Assembly (NCBI GenBank): GCA_018660405.1
Contig: JABJKL010000145.1
Span: forward strand, 1-5,506
Source: Pseudomonadota bacterium
GTDB lineage: Bacteria; Pseudomonadota; Gammaproteobacteria; Arenicellales; Arenicellaceae
Direction: 5' to 3'
DNA length: 5,506 nt
Shown here: in pieces, positions 1-5,087 of the stretch
Numbering within the stretch: the stretch's first letter is position 1
How the letters are laid out: each line of letters opens with the position of its first letter
Notes under the pieces: generated by a model
Told to the model about the DNA's origin: nothing
The model's input: the letters and a program-made list of their open reading frames with translations, nothing else
The model's database searches: none
Program-made: the position numbers and the translations under genes

Positions 1-134
1 ACTGTGCCTGTTGCCGGATTAAATACATCCGCCGTTGGTCCGTTTGGCGCTGGGGTTATTTCCCGACCATCGATAAAATGACCAATGACGTGCTTGACCG
101 AAGATGAGCTTCGTTTTTTAGCTGAGTTCGTCAA
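1..134 (-). CDS. mmsA: CoA-acylating (methyl)malonate-semialdehyde dehydrogenase, N-terminal 44 codons only (runs off left edge)
   Basis: The 44 visible codons include the run GHFIDGREI followed by TADVFNPATGTV. This is the typical N-terminal opening of MmsA-type aldehyde dehydrogenases (usual pattern HFI-G ... T-DVFNPATGE). The family oxidises malonate semialdehyde to acetyl-CoA and CO2, or methylmalonate semialdehyde to propionyl-CoA, using NAD+ and CoA in the cytosol. The catalytic Cys and Glu lie outside the window, so activity cannot be judged. The start is taken as TTG at 134-132: an in-frame TAG at 146-144 closes the frame just upstream, no ATG, GTG or other TTG lies between it and the conserved region, and GGAG sits 6 nt before the TTG. 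The start overlaps the transaminase gene by 17 nt, which suggests translational coupling. About 17 residues rich in Ser and Lys precede the conserved part. A generic aldehyde dehydrogenase is the alternative, but the VFNPATG motif plus the transaminase neighbour favour MmsA. Confidence 0.85.
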   Translation of the reverse strand, partial: MTNSAKKRSSSSVKHVIGHFIDGREITPAPNGPTADVFNPATGT

Positions 135-1434
135 GCGATTCTCCTACTGCATTAATCAAGCCATTAATTTGATCGGTATTTACAATAAACGGAGGTGCCA
201 ACTGAATCGTGTCTCCTCCCCATCGGATATAAAATCCTTTTTCAAAGCATTTTAGGCCAAGCTCAAAAGGTCGCCGGGCTGGCTCACCGGGATAATGTCC
301 GAGGCTTATACCGGCTGCTAGTCCATAATTACGGATATCCGTAACAAAGGGGCGGCCTTTCAGGCTATGCACGGCATCTTCAAATATTGGAGCCATTTGC
401 TTTACTTTATCGACCAAATTGTCGTTTACCAGTATATCCAAAGCGGCTATTGCCGCCGCACAAGCGACCGGGTGCGCTGAGTATGTATAGCCATGTGGAA
501 ATTCAACCATGTAATCAGGGCCGCCATTTTCCATATAGGTATTGTAAATTTTAGCACCGACCACGACCGCACCTAACGGAACAGTGCCGTTGGTGATTTG
601 TTTTGCCAGTGTCATGATGTCCGGAGTTACTCGGAATTCACCTGCGCCGGTCATCGCTCCCATACGGCCAAATCCGGTAATCACCTCATCGAATATCAAA
701 AGAATATCGTGTTCCGTACAGATTTCCCGTAGTCGATGAAGATATCCCCTCGGTGGGGGTAATACACCGGCGGTTCCTGAAAGCGGTTCAACAATCACCG
801 CTGCGATGCTTGATGCATCGTGCAGAACAATGAGTTCTTCCAATTTGTCGGCAAGATGTGCGCCATAATCGGGCATGCCACGGCAGTATCGATTTTCTTC
901 CAACAGCGTGTGTGGAATGTGATCTGCTTCTACGGTTTGACCAAATAGCGTTCGATTAAACTCGATTCCACCGACGCCGACACCGCCATAGTTAACTCCG
1001 TGATAGCCTTTTATACGACCAATAAATTTGGTTTTATCGGCTTGTCCCCGGTTGCACCAGTAGCCCCGGGCGATTTTTAGTGCGGTATCGATTGTTTCCG
1101 AACCAGAGTCGGTAAAAAACACGTAATCAAGCCCTTTCGGCGTTAATTCAACGACCTTGTTGGCGAGCTTGAATGAGAGTTCGTGTCCAAACTGAAAACC
1201 GGGGGAATAGTCCAGATTCGCGACTTGTGAACTTACAGCATTCACAATTTCTTCACGTCCGTGCCCGGCACCGCAGGTCCATAATCCCGAAAGTCCGTCA
1301 AATACTTGCCGACCTTTGGCATCCGTATAGTAGGCACCATTCGCGCCGGTGATGATGCGAGGATCATTTTTGAATTGCCGATTGCCTGTAAAAGGCATCC
1401 AGTGTGCTTCGAGTTCGTCTTTACTAAGTGTCAT
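118..1434 (-). CDS. bauA: beta-alanine:pyruvate transaminase (omega-amino acid:pyruvate aminotransferase, class III, PLP-dependent)
   Basis: This 438-residue protein is full length for the family and closely resembles Pseudomonas omega-amino acid:pyruvate transaminase from end to end. It should move the amino group of beta-alanine to pyruvate, giving malonate semialdehyde and L-alanine in the cytosol. Visible landmarks are HWMPFTGNR near residue 11, LSGLWTCGAGH at 48-58 with W52 in the active site, TDSGSE at 108-113 binding the cofactor phosphate, YHG at 144-146, LIFDEVITGFGRMG with D249 facing the pyridine nitrogen, LAKQITNG with Schiff-base lysine K278, and FPHGYTYSAHP with T317. R404 in YIRWGGDT lies 126 residues after the lysine, the same spacing as the substrate-carboxylate arginine in the Pseudomonas enzyme. 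The start ATG has AAAGGA 9 nt upstream, inside the end of the symporter gene. Other omega-amino acids are possible substrates, but the downstream mmsA supports beta-alanine. Confidence 0.93.
   Translation of the reverse strand: MTLSKDELEAHWMPFTGNRQFKNDPRIITGANGAYYTDAKGRQVFDGLSGLWTCGAGHGREEIVNAVSSQVANLDYSPGFQFGHELSFKLANKVVELTPKGLDYVFFTDSGSETIDTALKIARGYWCNRGQADKTKFIGRIKGYHGVNYGGVGVGGIEFNRTLFGQTVEADHIPHTLLEENRYCRGMPDYGAHLADKLEELIVLHDASSIAAVIVEPLSGTAGVLPPPRGYLHRLREICTEHDILLIFDEVITGFGRMGAMTGAGEFRVTPDIMTLAKQITNGTVPLGAVVVGAKIYNTYMENGGPDYMVEFPHGYTYSAHPVACAAAIAALDILVNDNLVDKVKQMAPIFEDAVHSLKGRPFVTDIRNYGLAAGISLGHYPGEPARRPFELGLKCFEKGFYIRWGGDTIQLAPPFIVNTDQINGLINAVGESLDELS
141..144 (-). promoter_or_regulatory. 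Shine-Dalgarno GGAG that fixes the TTG start of mmsA
   Basis: On the minus strand the sequence TAGGAGAATCGCTTG places GGAG 6 nt ahead of the TTG start codon at 134-132, inside the last codons of the transaminase gene. The TAG that closes the mmsA frame directly abuts and partly overlaps this site (146-144). The arrangement leaves TTG as the only reasonable start and makes coupling to translation of the upstream gene likely. Confidence 0.6.
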
Positions 1435-1437
1435 GGA

Positions 1438-2964
1438 TTATTTTCCTTTAAGACTGGCGAGATCGGCACGATATCGTGCTTCAAGCGCCTTGTCCGGTGC
1501 AACTATGGTCACCAGGTAACCCACGATAAGCGCTGAAAGAAAGGACGGCGGCATGGTTTCCAGTGCAGTGAAATAGGGCCCAATTCCATCCATATCCTGA
1601 ATGAGGAATTTGGTGATCAAGGTCATTGAAAAACCAGTGATCATCGAGGCGATAGCCGCTCGTTCAGTGAATCGTGTCCAAAATAAAGAGAGCAGAATCA
1701 TTGGGCAAAATGTTGCCGCAATGCCTGACCAACCAAAAATTACGAACCAGAATATGGTTCGTTCAGGTGAAACAATAGAGACAACCATTGAAAGGCCCAG
1801 GGCAAGAGCCGCGAAAGCAATGGTAATAATCCTGCATAAGCGCGCTGCACGTGCACCGGTGAGTACAGGATTGACTATTCGCTCGTATAGATCGTGGGTT
1901 ATGGATCCTGCCGCCATCACCAGCAATGAAGAGACCGTCGACATAATTGCTGACAATACAGCGGCAACATAAAGCCCAACCATCCAGGGCGGGAAAGTGT
2001 ATTCAACGAGTTCAGGGAGCACGTTTTGCGCGCCATTGCCCAGCACTGCATCGGCTTCAACTCCCTGAGTGGTAAAAACATAACGGCCTAGTACACCGAT
2101 ACTCACGGCTGAAAAATCAACTAGCAAGGTAAAGCACACCGCTACCCATTTACCGCGATTAATCTGCTGTTCACTCTTTATAGCAATGAATCGCGCAAAA
2201 ACTTGCGGTGAGCCGAGAAAGCCCAAGCCAATCAGCATCATGCCGATCACCGCGGAAACATTCATTAAATTGAAGCCGCCGGAGCCCCATATATTCACCA
2301 AACCCGGTTCGAGCGCATATAGGCCATTGTAGATAGAACCGCTATTGGAAATTGAAAAAAATGCAACGGCAGGCAGTAGCATCAAACAGATGAGCATTAC
2401 CGCGCCCTGAAGCATATCGGTCCACGCAGCGGCCAAAAAACCGCCGGCTATGCAATAGCTTGCTACCACGACAAAACCAACAATGGCGCCAACTTGATAA
2501 TCCCAATCTAAAAAACGCTCGAATGCAGAGCCGGTGGCGTCGATTTGTGCCGAGATATAAATAAGCACAAATATTGAAAGGGCAGTGGCCGACACGATTC
2601 GCAACACATTGGTTTTGGAGTCAAAACGGCTCGCCAGAAAATCGATCACCGTCATGGCATCGTATTTATCAGTGAGTTGTTTGAAACGGTTCGCCATGAA
2701 AAACCAGGCGATGCCGACCCCGAGCATTTCACCGATCACGACCCAGTAAGTGCTGAAGCCGAGCATAGCGCCCATGCCGGTGAGGCCAAGTAGCAACCAT
2801 GCCGATTCACCCGTTGCTTGTGCCGAAAAAGCAGCAACCCAAAAGCCTAATGATTTACCACCGATAACAAAATCATTCATGTTTTTGACACGCCTGGATG
2901 CCAAAAATCCCAGGAACATAAGAATTCCAAAGTAAATGGTAATCATCACGTACTTTTCAAACAT
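1438..2964 (-). CDS. sodium:solute symporter, SSF family (PutP-like), probable beta-alanine or amino acid uptake
   Basis: The 508-residue inner-membrane protein has about 13 hydrophobic segments, as in the sodium/proline symporter PutP, starting at roughly residues 5-22 and ending near 470-489. Family landmarks are GGKSLG at 35-40, the unwound first-core-helix region AFSAQATGESAWLLLGLTG at 45-63, GGFLAAAWTDMLQG at 174-187 (PutP has GGFLAVSWTD), and AIMSTVSSLLV at 339-349, whose S342 and T343 match the Ser/Thr pair of the PutP Na2 sodium site. One change stands out: the PutP sodium-site Asp (ASDMSGW) appears as Gly, with Glu at the next position (ATGESAW). The stop codon is 3 nt from the transaminase start, so the genes are almost certainly co-transcribed. 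Beta-alanine as substrate is inferred from that context; proline or another amino acid or carboxylate cannot be excluded. The Shine-Dalgarno is weak (GGGGC about 8 nt before ATG). Confidence 0.88.
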   Translation of the reverse strand: MFEKYVMITIYFGILMFLGFLASRRVKNMNDFVIGGKSLGFWVAAFSAQATGESAWLLLGLTGMGAMLGFSTYWVVIGEMLGVGIAWFFMANRFKQLTDKYDAMTVIDFLASRFDSKTNVLRIVSATALSIFVLIYISAQIDATGSAFERFLDWDYQVGAIVGFVVVASYCIAGGFLAAAWTDMLQGAVMLICLMLLPAVAFFSISNSGSIYNGLYALEPGLVNIWGSGGFNLMNVSAVIGMMLIGLGFLGSPQVFARFIAIKSEQQINRGKWVAVCFTLLVDFSAVSIGVLGRYVFTTQGVEADAVLGNGAQNVLPELVEYTFPPWMVGLYVAAVLSAIMSTVSSLLVMAAGSITHDLYERIVNPVLTGARAARLCRIITIAFAALALGLSMVVSIVSPERTIFWFVIFGWSGIAATFCPMILLSLFWTRFTERAAIASMITGFSMTLITKFLIQDMDGIGPYFTALETMPPSFLSALIVGYLVTIVAPDKALEARYRADLASLKGK

Positions 2965-3047
2965 GGTTTAGCCCCAATTGATGTTGTCGCAAAATATAAT
3001 CCTTACTTCCCCAAGGCACAGTGCTGTTCACGTACGGCATTCGTTGG

Positions 3048-3056
3048 ATAATACCA
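3048..3056 (-). promoter_or_regulatory. candidate extended -10 promoter for the symporter-transaminase-mmsA operon
   Basis: On the minus strand the sequence TGGTATTAT is an extended -10 element: TGn followed by TATTAT, 5 of 6 bases of the sigma-70 consensus. It lies about 84 nt upstream of the symporter ATG. No good -35 hexamer is visible at 16-18 nt, which extended -10 promoters can tolerate. A 9-base palindrome, GCACAGTGC (3016-3024), lies between this element and the gene and could be an operator, though short palindromes arise by chance. Confidence 0.3.
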
Positions 3057-3106
3057 TCGTTGGTTTAACCCGTAGGATCTGTGGTCCAGACTAGCGCCGG
3101 TTACGC

Positions 3107-3243
3107 TCATTGAACGTCGGCGGTAATCATGGTTTCGGTGACTAGGTAGTTGTACTTGCCCGTACCCTCGTTAAGATCAATCCAAATGCCGGTTTAATAT
3201 AGGGAGTGGTCAACATTGCCGGGTTGGTCTGCGTATTATTCAT
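3107..3243 (-). pseudogene. possible decayed small gene or C-terminal remnant, one frameshift
   Basis: On the minus strand an ATG at 3243-3241, preceded by a GAG-containing weak ribosome site, opens a frame beginning MNNTQTNPAMLTTPYIKP. It then loses its protein-like character and stops at 3144-3142. From 3190 the neighbouring frame reads GIWIDLNEGTGKYNYL and continues in the same style to a TGA at 3109-3107. Restoring one G in the run CCGG at about 3190 joins the two into one 46-residue peptide with balanced, soluble-protein composition. I do not recognise the family. It could be a pseudogene, a sequencing error in a real small gene, a programmed frameshift, or chance; the short length keeps confidence low. 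Confidence 0.25.
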
Positions 3244-3270
3244 CTTGCTCTATATTAATGGCCGGTTTAA
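3188..3270. repeat. near-direct repeat flanking 63 nt of intergenic DNA
   Basis: The 10-base sequence gccggtttaa occurs at 3188-3197 and again at 3261-3270 in the same orientation. With flanking bases the copies read aatgccggtttaa and aatggccggtttaa, which differ by one inserted g. A shorter relative, ggtttaa, occurs at 3062-3068. The copies could be paired regulator-binding sites, a small duplication, or coincidence. No terminal inverted repeats or transposase accompany them. Confidence 0.35.
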
Positions 3271-3318
3271 GACACTGCACTGGTTCACCCAAACAGGGGC
3301 GAAAACAGTTGAAGGAGG

Positions 3319-3351
3319 ACTAGCGTGAAACTTCCACGTGAACCTGCTAGT
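3319..3351. repeat. interrupted inverted repeat spanning the stop codon of the DUF6152 gene
   Basis: ACTAGC (3319-3324) is the exact reverse complement of GCTAGT (3346-3351), and inside it CGTG (3324-3327) pairs with CACG (3335-3338). In the minus-strand transcript this could form a roughly 9-bp stem with a 7-8 nt bulge around a 7-nt loop, beginning at the TAG stop. It is not followed by a proper U-run, so it is at best a weak terminator or mRNA-end structure and may be chance. Confidence 0.3.
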
Positions 3352-4360
3352 TCACTTGGCAATTATAAGGCGGTAACGTATGGCCCAGTGCCAGCCAGTG
3401 TCCCTTGAGTACTGCTGGTTGATAAAGGTTAGGGGGGTCGGTCACGGTTATTTCGAAATCCAGTTGCCCCTGATCTTCACTCAGGCTGAAGCGCTCAACG
3501 ATTTGTACGGCCTCACTTTGTGCGCTGCCCCGGTTATCGAAAAATGGCCAGCTGACATGACGGGTGGTTATGACCAGAGTATTGCCATCCCACGCGCCGA
3601 TTGAGTAGCCCAGTTTGGAGGCGGGTGCGTCCTCAGGAATCTCTGTTTCGTCCATATGGATGATTCGCTCGGTATCATACAATTCGGTGCGCAGTGCGAT
3701 CTGTTCACCATGATCAATAAATTCAAACGAATGCGGGTTCACCATGATGCGCGGCATGCCTTCGCCTTCGCAACGAGTAGCAAAGTTATCCAGCATGTCG
3801 TAGGACTCACGATTGGCAATTGCTGCTTCGGTGAAGGGCTGATTGGCCATCTGTTGCCCCCAAAAGATACCACGCGGCGAACTCCACACCCGAAATACTC
3901 CCTTGTTTTCGCCGATAGTATCGACAACATCTTCGTCCGCACCTGCGACCACAATTGCTTCATCGCTAAACCGGGCTTCTTGTCCTTCCCATAGCAGAAC
4001 TTCGCGTCTACCTGGCAGCAGCATATTTGCCCCCGCAAGAGCATGAGCGTCCCGCGATGATCGGAAGCCAAAGACTTTAACCTGATCGTTAACCCTAAAA
4101 AGCTCACGGGTAACTCCTTTTCTGAGGTAATTAAATATTGAGTTGCCTTCAATTCGCCATAGTGTTTCTGTACCCTGGTTATCGATCGATTTCACACTCA
4201 GCACGGTATGTGGATTGCGCCAATCTACGCCTACAAGTTCACCCGCTATCTCAACCAGTTCATCAGTGTAGAACGCGGTAGAGTGATGAGCGAATACCGG
4301 GTTTGCTGTGACGCAGAGCCACCATAGAATCGTCAAACAAATATTTATTGTTGGTTTCAT
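3347..4360 (-). CDS. DUF6152-type secreted periplasmic protein of unknown function
   Basis: The 337-residue product has a clear Sec signal peptide: MK, a hydrophobic core at about residues 6-20, then PVFA followed by HHS, with cleavage expected after A24. Residues 25 to about 118 match the DUF6152 pattern as I know it: HHS near the mature N-terminus, a beta-rich stretch, the hallmark WRNPH at 47-51, and LWRIEGNS at 67-74. Residues about 185-335 form a second conserved region also seen in secreted proteins of marine gammaproteobacteria: RCEGEGMPR at 196-204, LYDTERIIHMDE at 227-238, LGYSIGAWDGNTLVITT at 250-266, VERFSL at 288-293, VTDPP at 306-310, and a terminal PPYNC with C334. C197 and C334 could form a disulfide. 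The function is unknown. It lies 22 nt after the exported VOC gene, with no clear Shine-Dalgarno of its own, so coupled expression is likely. The role may be periplasmic. Confidence 0.85.
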   Translation of the reverse strand: MKPTINICLTILWWLCVTANPVFAHHSTAFYTDELVEIAGELVGVDWRNPHTVLSVKSIDNQGTETLWRIEGNSIFNYLRKGVTRELFRVNDQVKVFGFRSSRDAHALAGANMLLPGRREVLLWEGQEARFSDEAIVVAGADEDVVDTIGENKGVFRVWSSPRGIFWGQQMANQPFTEAAIANRESYDMLDNFATRCEGEGMPRIMVNPHSFEFIDHGEQIALRTELYDTERIIHMDETEIPEDAPASKLGYSIGAWDGNTLVITTRHVSWPFFDNRGSAQSEAVQIVERFSLSEDQGQLDFEITVTDPPNLYQPAVLKGHWLALGHTLPPYNCQVN

Positions 4361-4382
4361 AAGTCAATAGTTCAAGCTGATT

Positions 4383-4883
4383 TCAAAGTCCTAAAAATTC
4401 ACCCTGCAAAGAATCAGCTGGATACTCAGACAATTCGATGCGATGGCCATTTAGTTCAGTAATATTCGATAGAATGGCCTTGGTGCCGCCACTGCGTATT
4501 TCTGATACATCGGCACCTTGTGCAATGAAAATGTCTCTTACCCCATCCATGTCGTTGACCTGTAGGCCGAAGTGATTCAGGCCAGCTGGACGATTTTCGT
4601 TCGTCGGTTGTAGTTCAACAAATGTTGTGGCGCTTACCTGCATATAAACCAATGCTGTCTCGCCAGCCGAATTGGTTACTCGAAACGCTTCCGGAAAACC
4701 CAGAGTTTCTTCATAGTAGCTTACGGCGGCATTCAGATCTGGTACAGCGATACCGACATGGTTTAACTGAATAATTCCAGAGTTGCTGCCTGTGTTAGTG
4801 CCCGGGCCCTGGTTTTGAGCCGCTGCCAATTGTACAGCCAAGCCAACGACTACGCCGCCAATGAATAAATATATTCCGCGCAT
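4383..4883 (-). CDS. exported VOC-superfamily (glyoxalase-fold) metalloprotein
   Basis: The 166-residue protein starts with MRGIYLFIGG, a hydrophobic stretch to about residue 20, then AAAQN, which looks like a Sec signal peptide cleaved near residue 22. A Gly/Asn/Ser/Thr-rich linker leads into one vicinal-oxygen-chelate domain (about 37-153) of two beta-alpha-beta-beta-beta modules. Module one begins LNHVGIAVPDL (H42) and ends TTFVELQP (E90); module two begins LNHFGLQVNDM (H104) and ends GHRIELSEYP (E150). This His/Glu/His/Glu set is the metal-binding pattern of glyoxalase I, methylmalonyl-CoA epimerase and related lyases, so the site appears intact. The substrate cannot be told from sequence. 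A GAGG ribosome site lies 8 nt before ATG, and no alternative start lies upstream in frame before it. The gene leads a probable two-gene unit with the DUF6152 gene. If the N-terminal segment is not cleaved, the protein would be anchored in the inner membrane. Confidence 0.85.
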   Translation of the reverse strand: MRGIYLFIGGVVVGLAVQLAAAQNQGPGTNTGSNSGIIQLNHVGIAVPDLNAAVSYYEETLGFPEAFRVTNSAGETALVYMQVSATTFVELQPTNENRPAGLNHFGLQVNDMDGVRDIFIAQGADVSEIRSGGTKAILSNITELNGHRIELSEYPADSLQGEFLGL

Positions 4884-4912
4884 ATTTAATACCTCACAGT
4901 TATTGAATGCTG

Positions 4913-4918
4913 AGTATA
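4913..4918 (-). promoter_or_regulatory. candidate -10 element for the VOC-DUF6152 unit
   Basis: On the minus strand TATACT, 5 of 6 bases of the sigma-70 -10 consensus, lies 29 nt before the VOC start codon and would give a short leader containing the GAGG ribosome site. No convincing -35 hexamer is visible at 16-18 nt upstream, so the call rests on position and the hexamer alone. Confidence 0.25.
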
Positions 4919-5072
4919 ACCTCTAAGTCTAGTGCTTGCGTCAGTTAGCAAAGCTGCTTATTCTCCCATCCGGTATAGTAGATTTTGGATTGCGATTAAA
5001 TAGCTTCACTATTTCTATAAGAACTATTTTTGAGTGATCAAGCGGTCGTTCAACATACCGCCCACCACATTA

Positions 5073-5077
5073 AGGAG
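5073..5077 (+). promoter_or_regulatory. Shine-Dalgarno AGGAG for the RidA-like lipoprotein
   Basis: TAAGGAG ends 10 nt before the ATG at 5088, slightly long spacing but a strong match to the ribosome site. An in-frame TAA at 5082-5084 lies between the site and the ATG, so no earlier start is possible. Confidence 0.6.
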
Positions 5078-5087
5078 CATCTAATCA

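Larger units (their letters stand above)
2965..3346. other. 382-nt intergenic region without an intact recognised gene
   Basis: This gap separates the symporter operon from the end of the DUF6152 gene. It holds the -10 candidate, the palindrome GCACAGTGC, a near-direct repeat and a possible decayed minus-strand coding stretch (3107-3243). Reading frames on both strands are short. The longest plus-strand ATG frame (2981 onward, about 37 codons) has no ribosome binding site and no recognisable sequence. No hairpin followed by a T-run was found, so no intrinsic terminator is claimed. The length and the coding-like fragment suggest an old insertion, deletion or gene loss between the two transcription units. 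Confidence 0.6.
4884..5087. promoter_or_regulatory. 204-nt divergent intergenic region between the VOC and RidA-like genes
   Basis: The two flanking genes are read away from each other, so this AT-rich stretch must hold promoters for both directions. Towards the VOC gene there is a -10-like TATACT. Towards the RidA-like gene there are -10-like hexamers, TATAGT (4974-4979) and TATAAG (5016-5021), but neither has a good -35 at normal spacing. TCACT (5006-5010) and AGTGA (5033-5037) form a loose inverted repeat around the second. Shared control of the divergent genes is plausible but not shown. No small gene was found here. Confidence 0.45.

Noticed and set aside
1306..2935. Plus-strand frames at 1306-1536, 1601-1972 and 2750-2935.
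   Set aside because: All lie antisense to the transaminase and symporter genes, lack ribosome sites and have low-complexity or motif-free translations.
2981..3094. A 37-codon plus-strand ATG frame in the intergenic region.
   Set aside because: There is no ribosome site, the composition looks random, and it overlaps the likely operon promoter region.
3188..3270. The near-direct repeat as target-site duplication of a mobile element.
   Set aside because: The 63 nt between the copies contain no transposase or terminal inverted repeats, and the copies differ by an inserted base.
3319..3351. The inverted repeat as an intrinsic terminator for the VOC-DUF6152 unit.
   Set aside because: The stem is interrupted by a large bulge and is not followed by a run of T on the minus strand, so it is listed only as a repeat.
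3380..4046. Plus-strand frames at 3380-3604, 3656-3994 and 3843-4046.
   Set aside because: They are antisense to the DUF6152 gene and show no family features.
3739..4152. A 137-codon minus-strand frame inside the DUF6152 gene.
   Set aside because: It overlaps the well-supported DUF6152 frame on the same strand and shows no recognisable motif; the DUF6152 frame has the signal peptide and family motifs.
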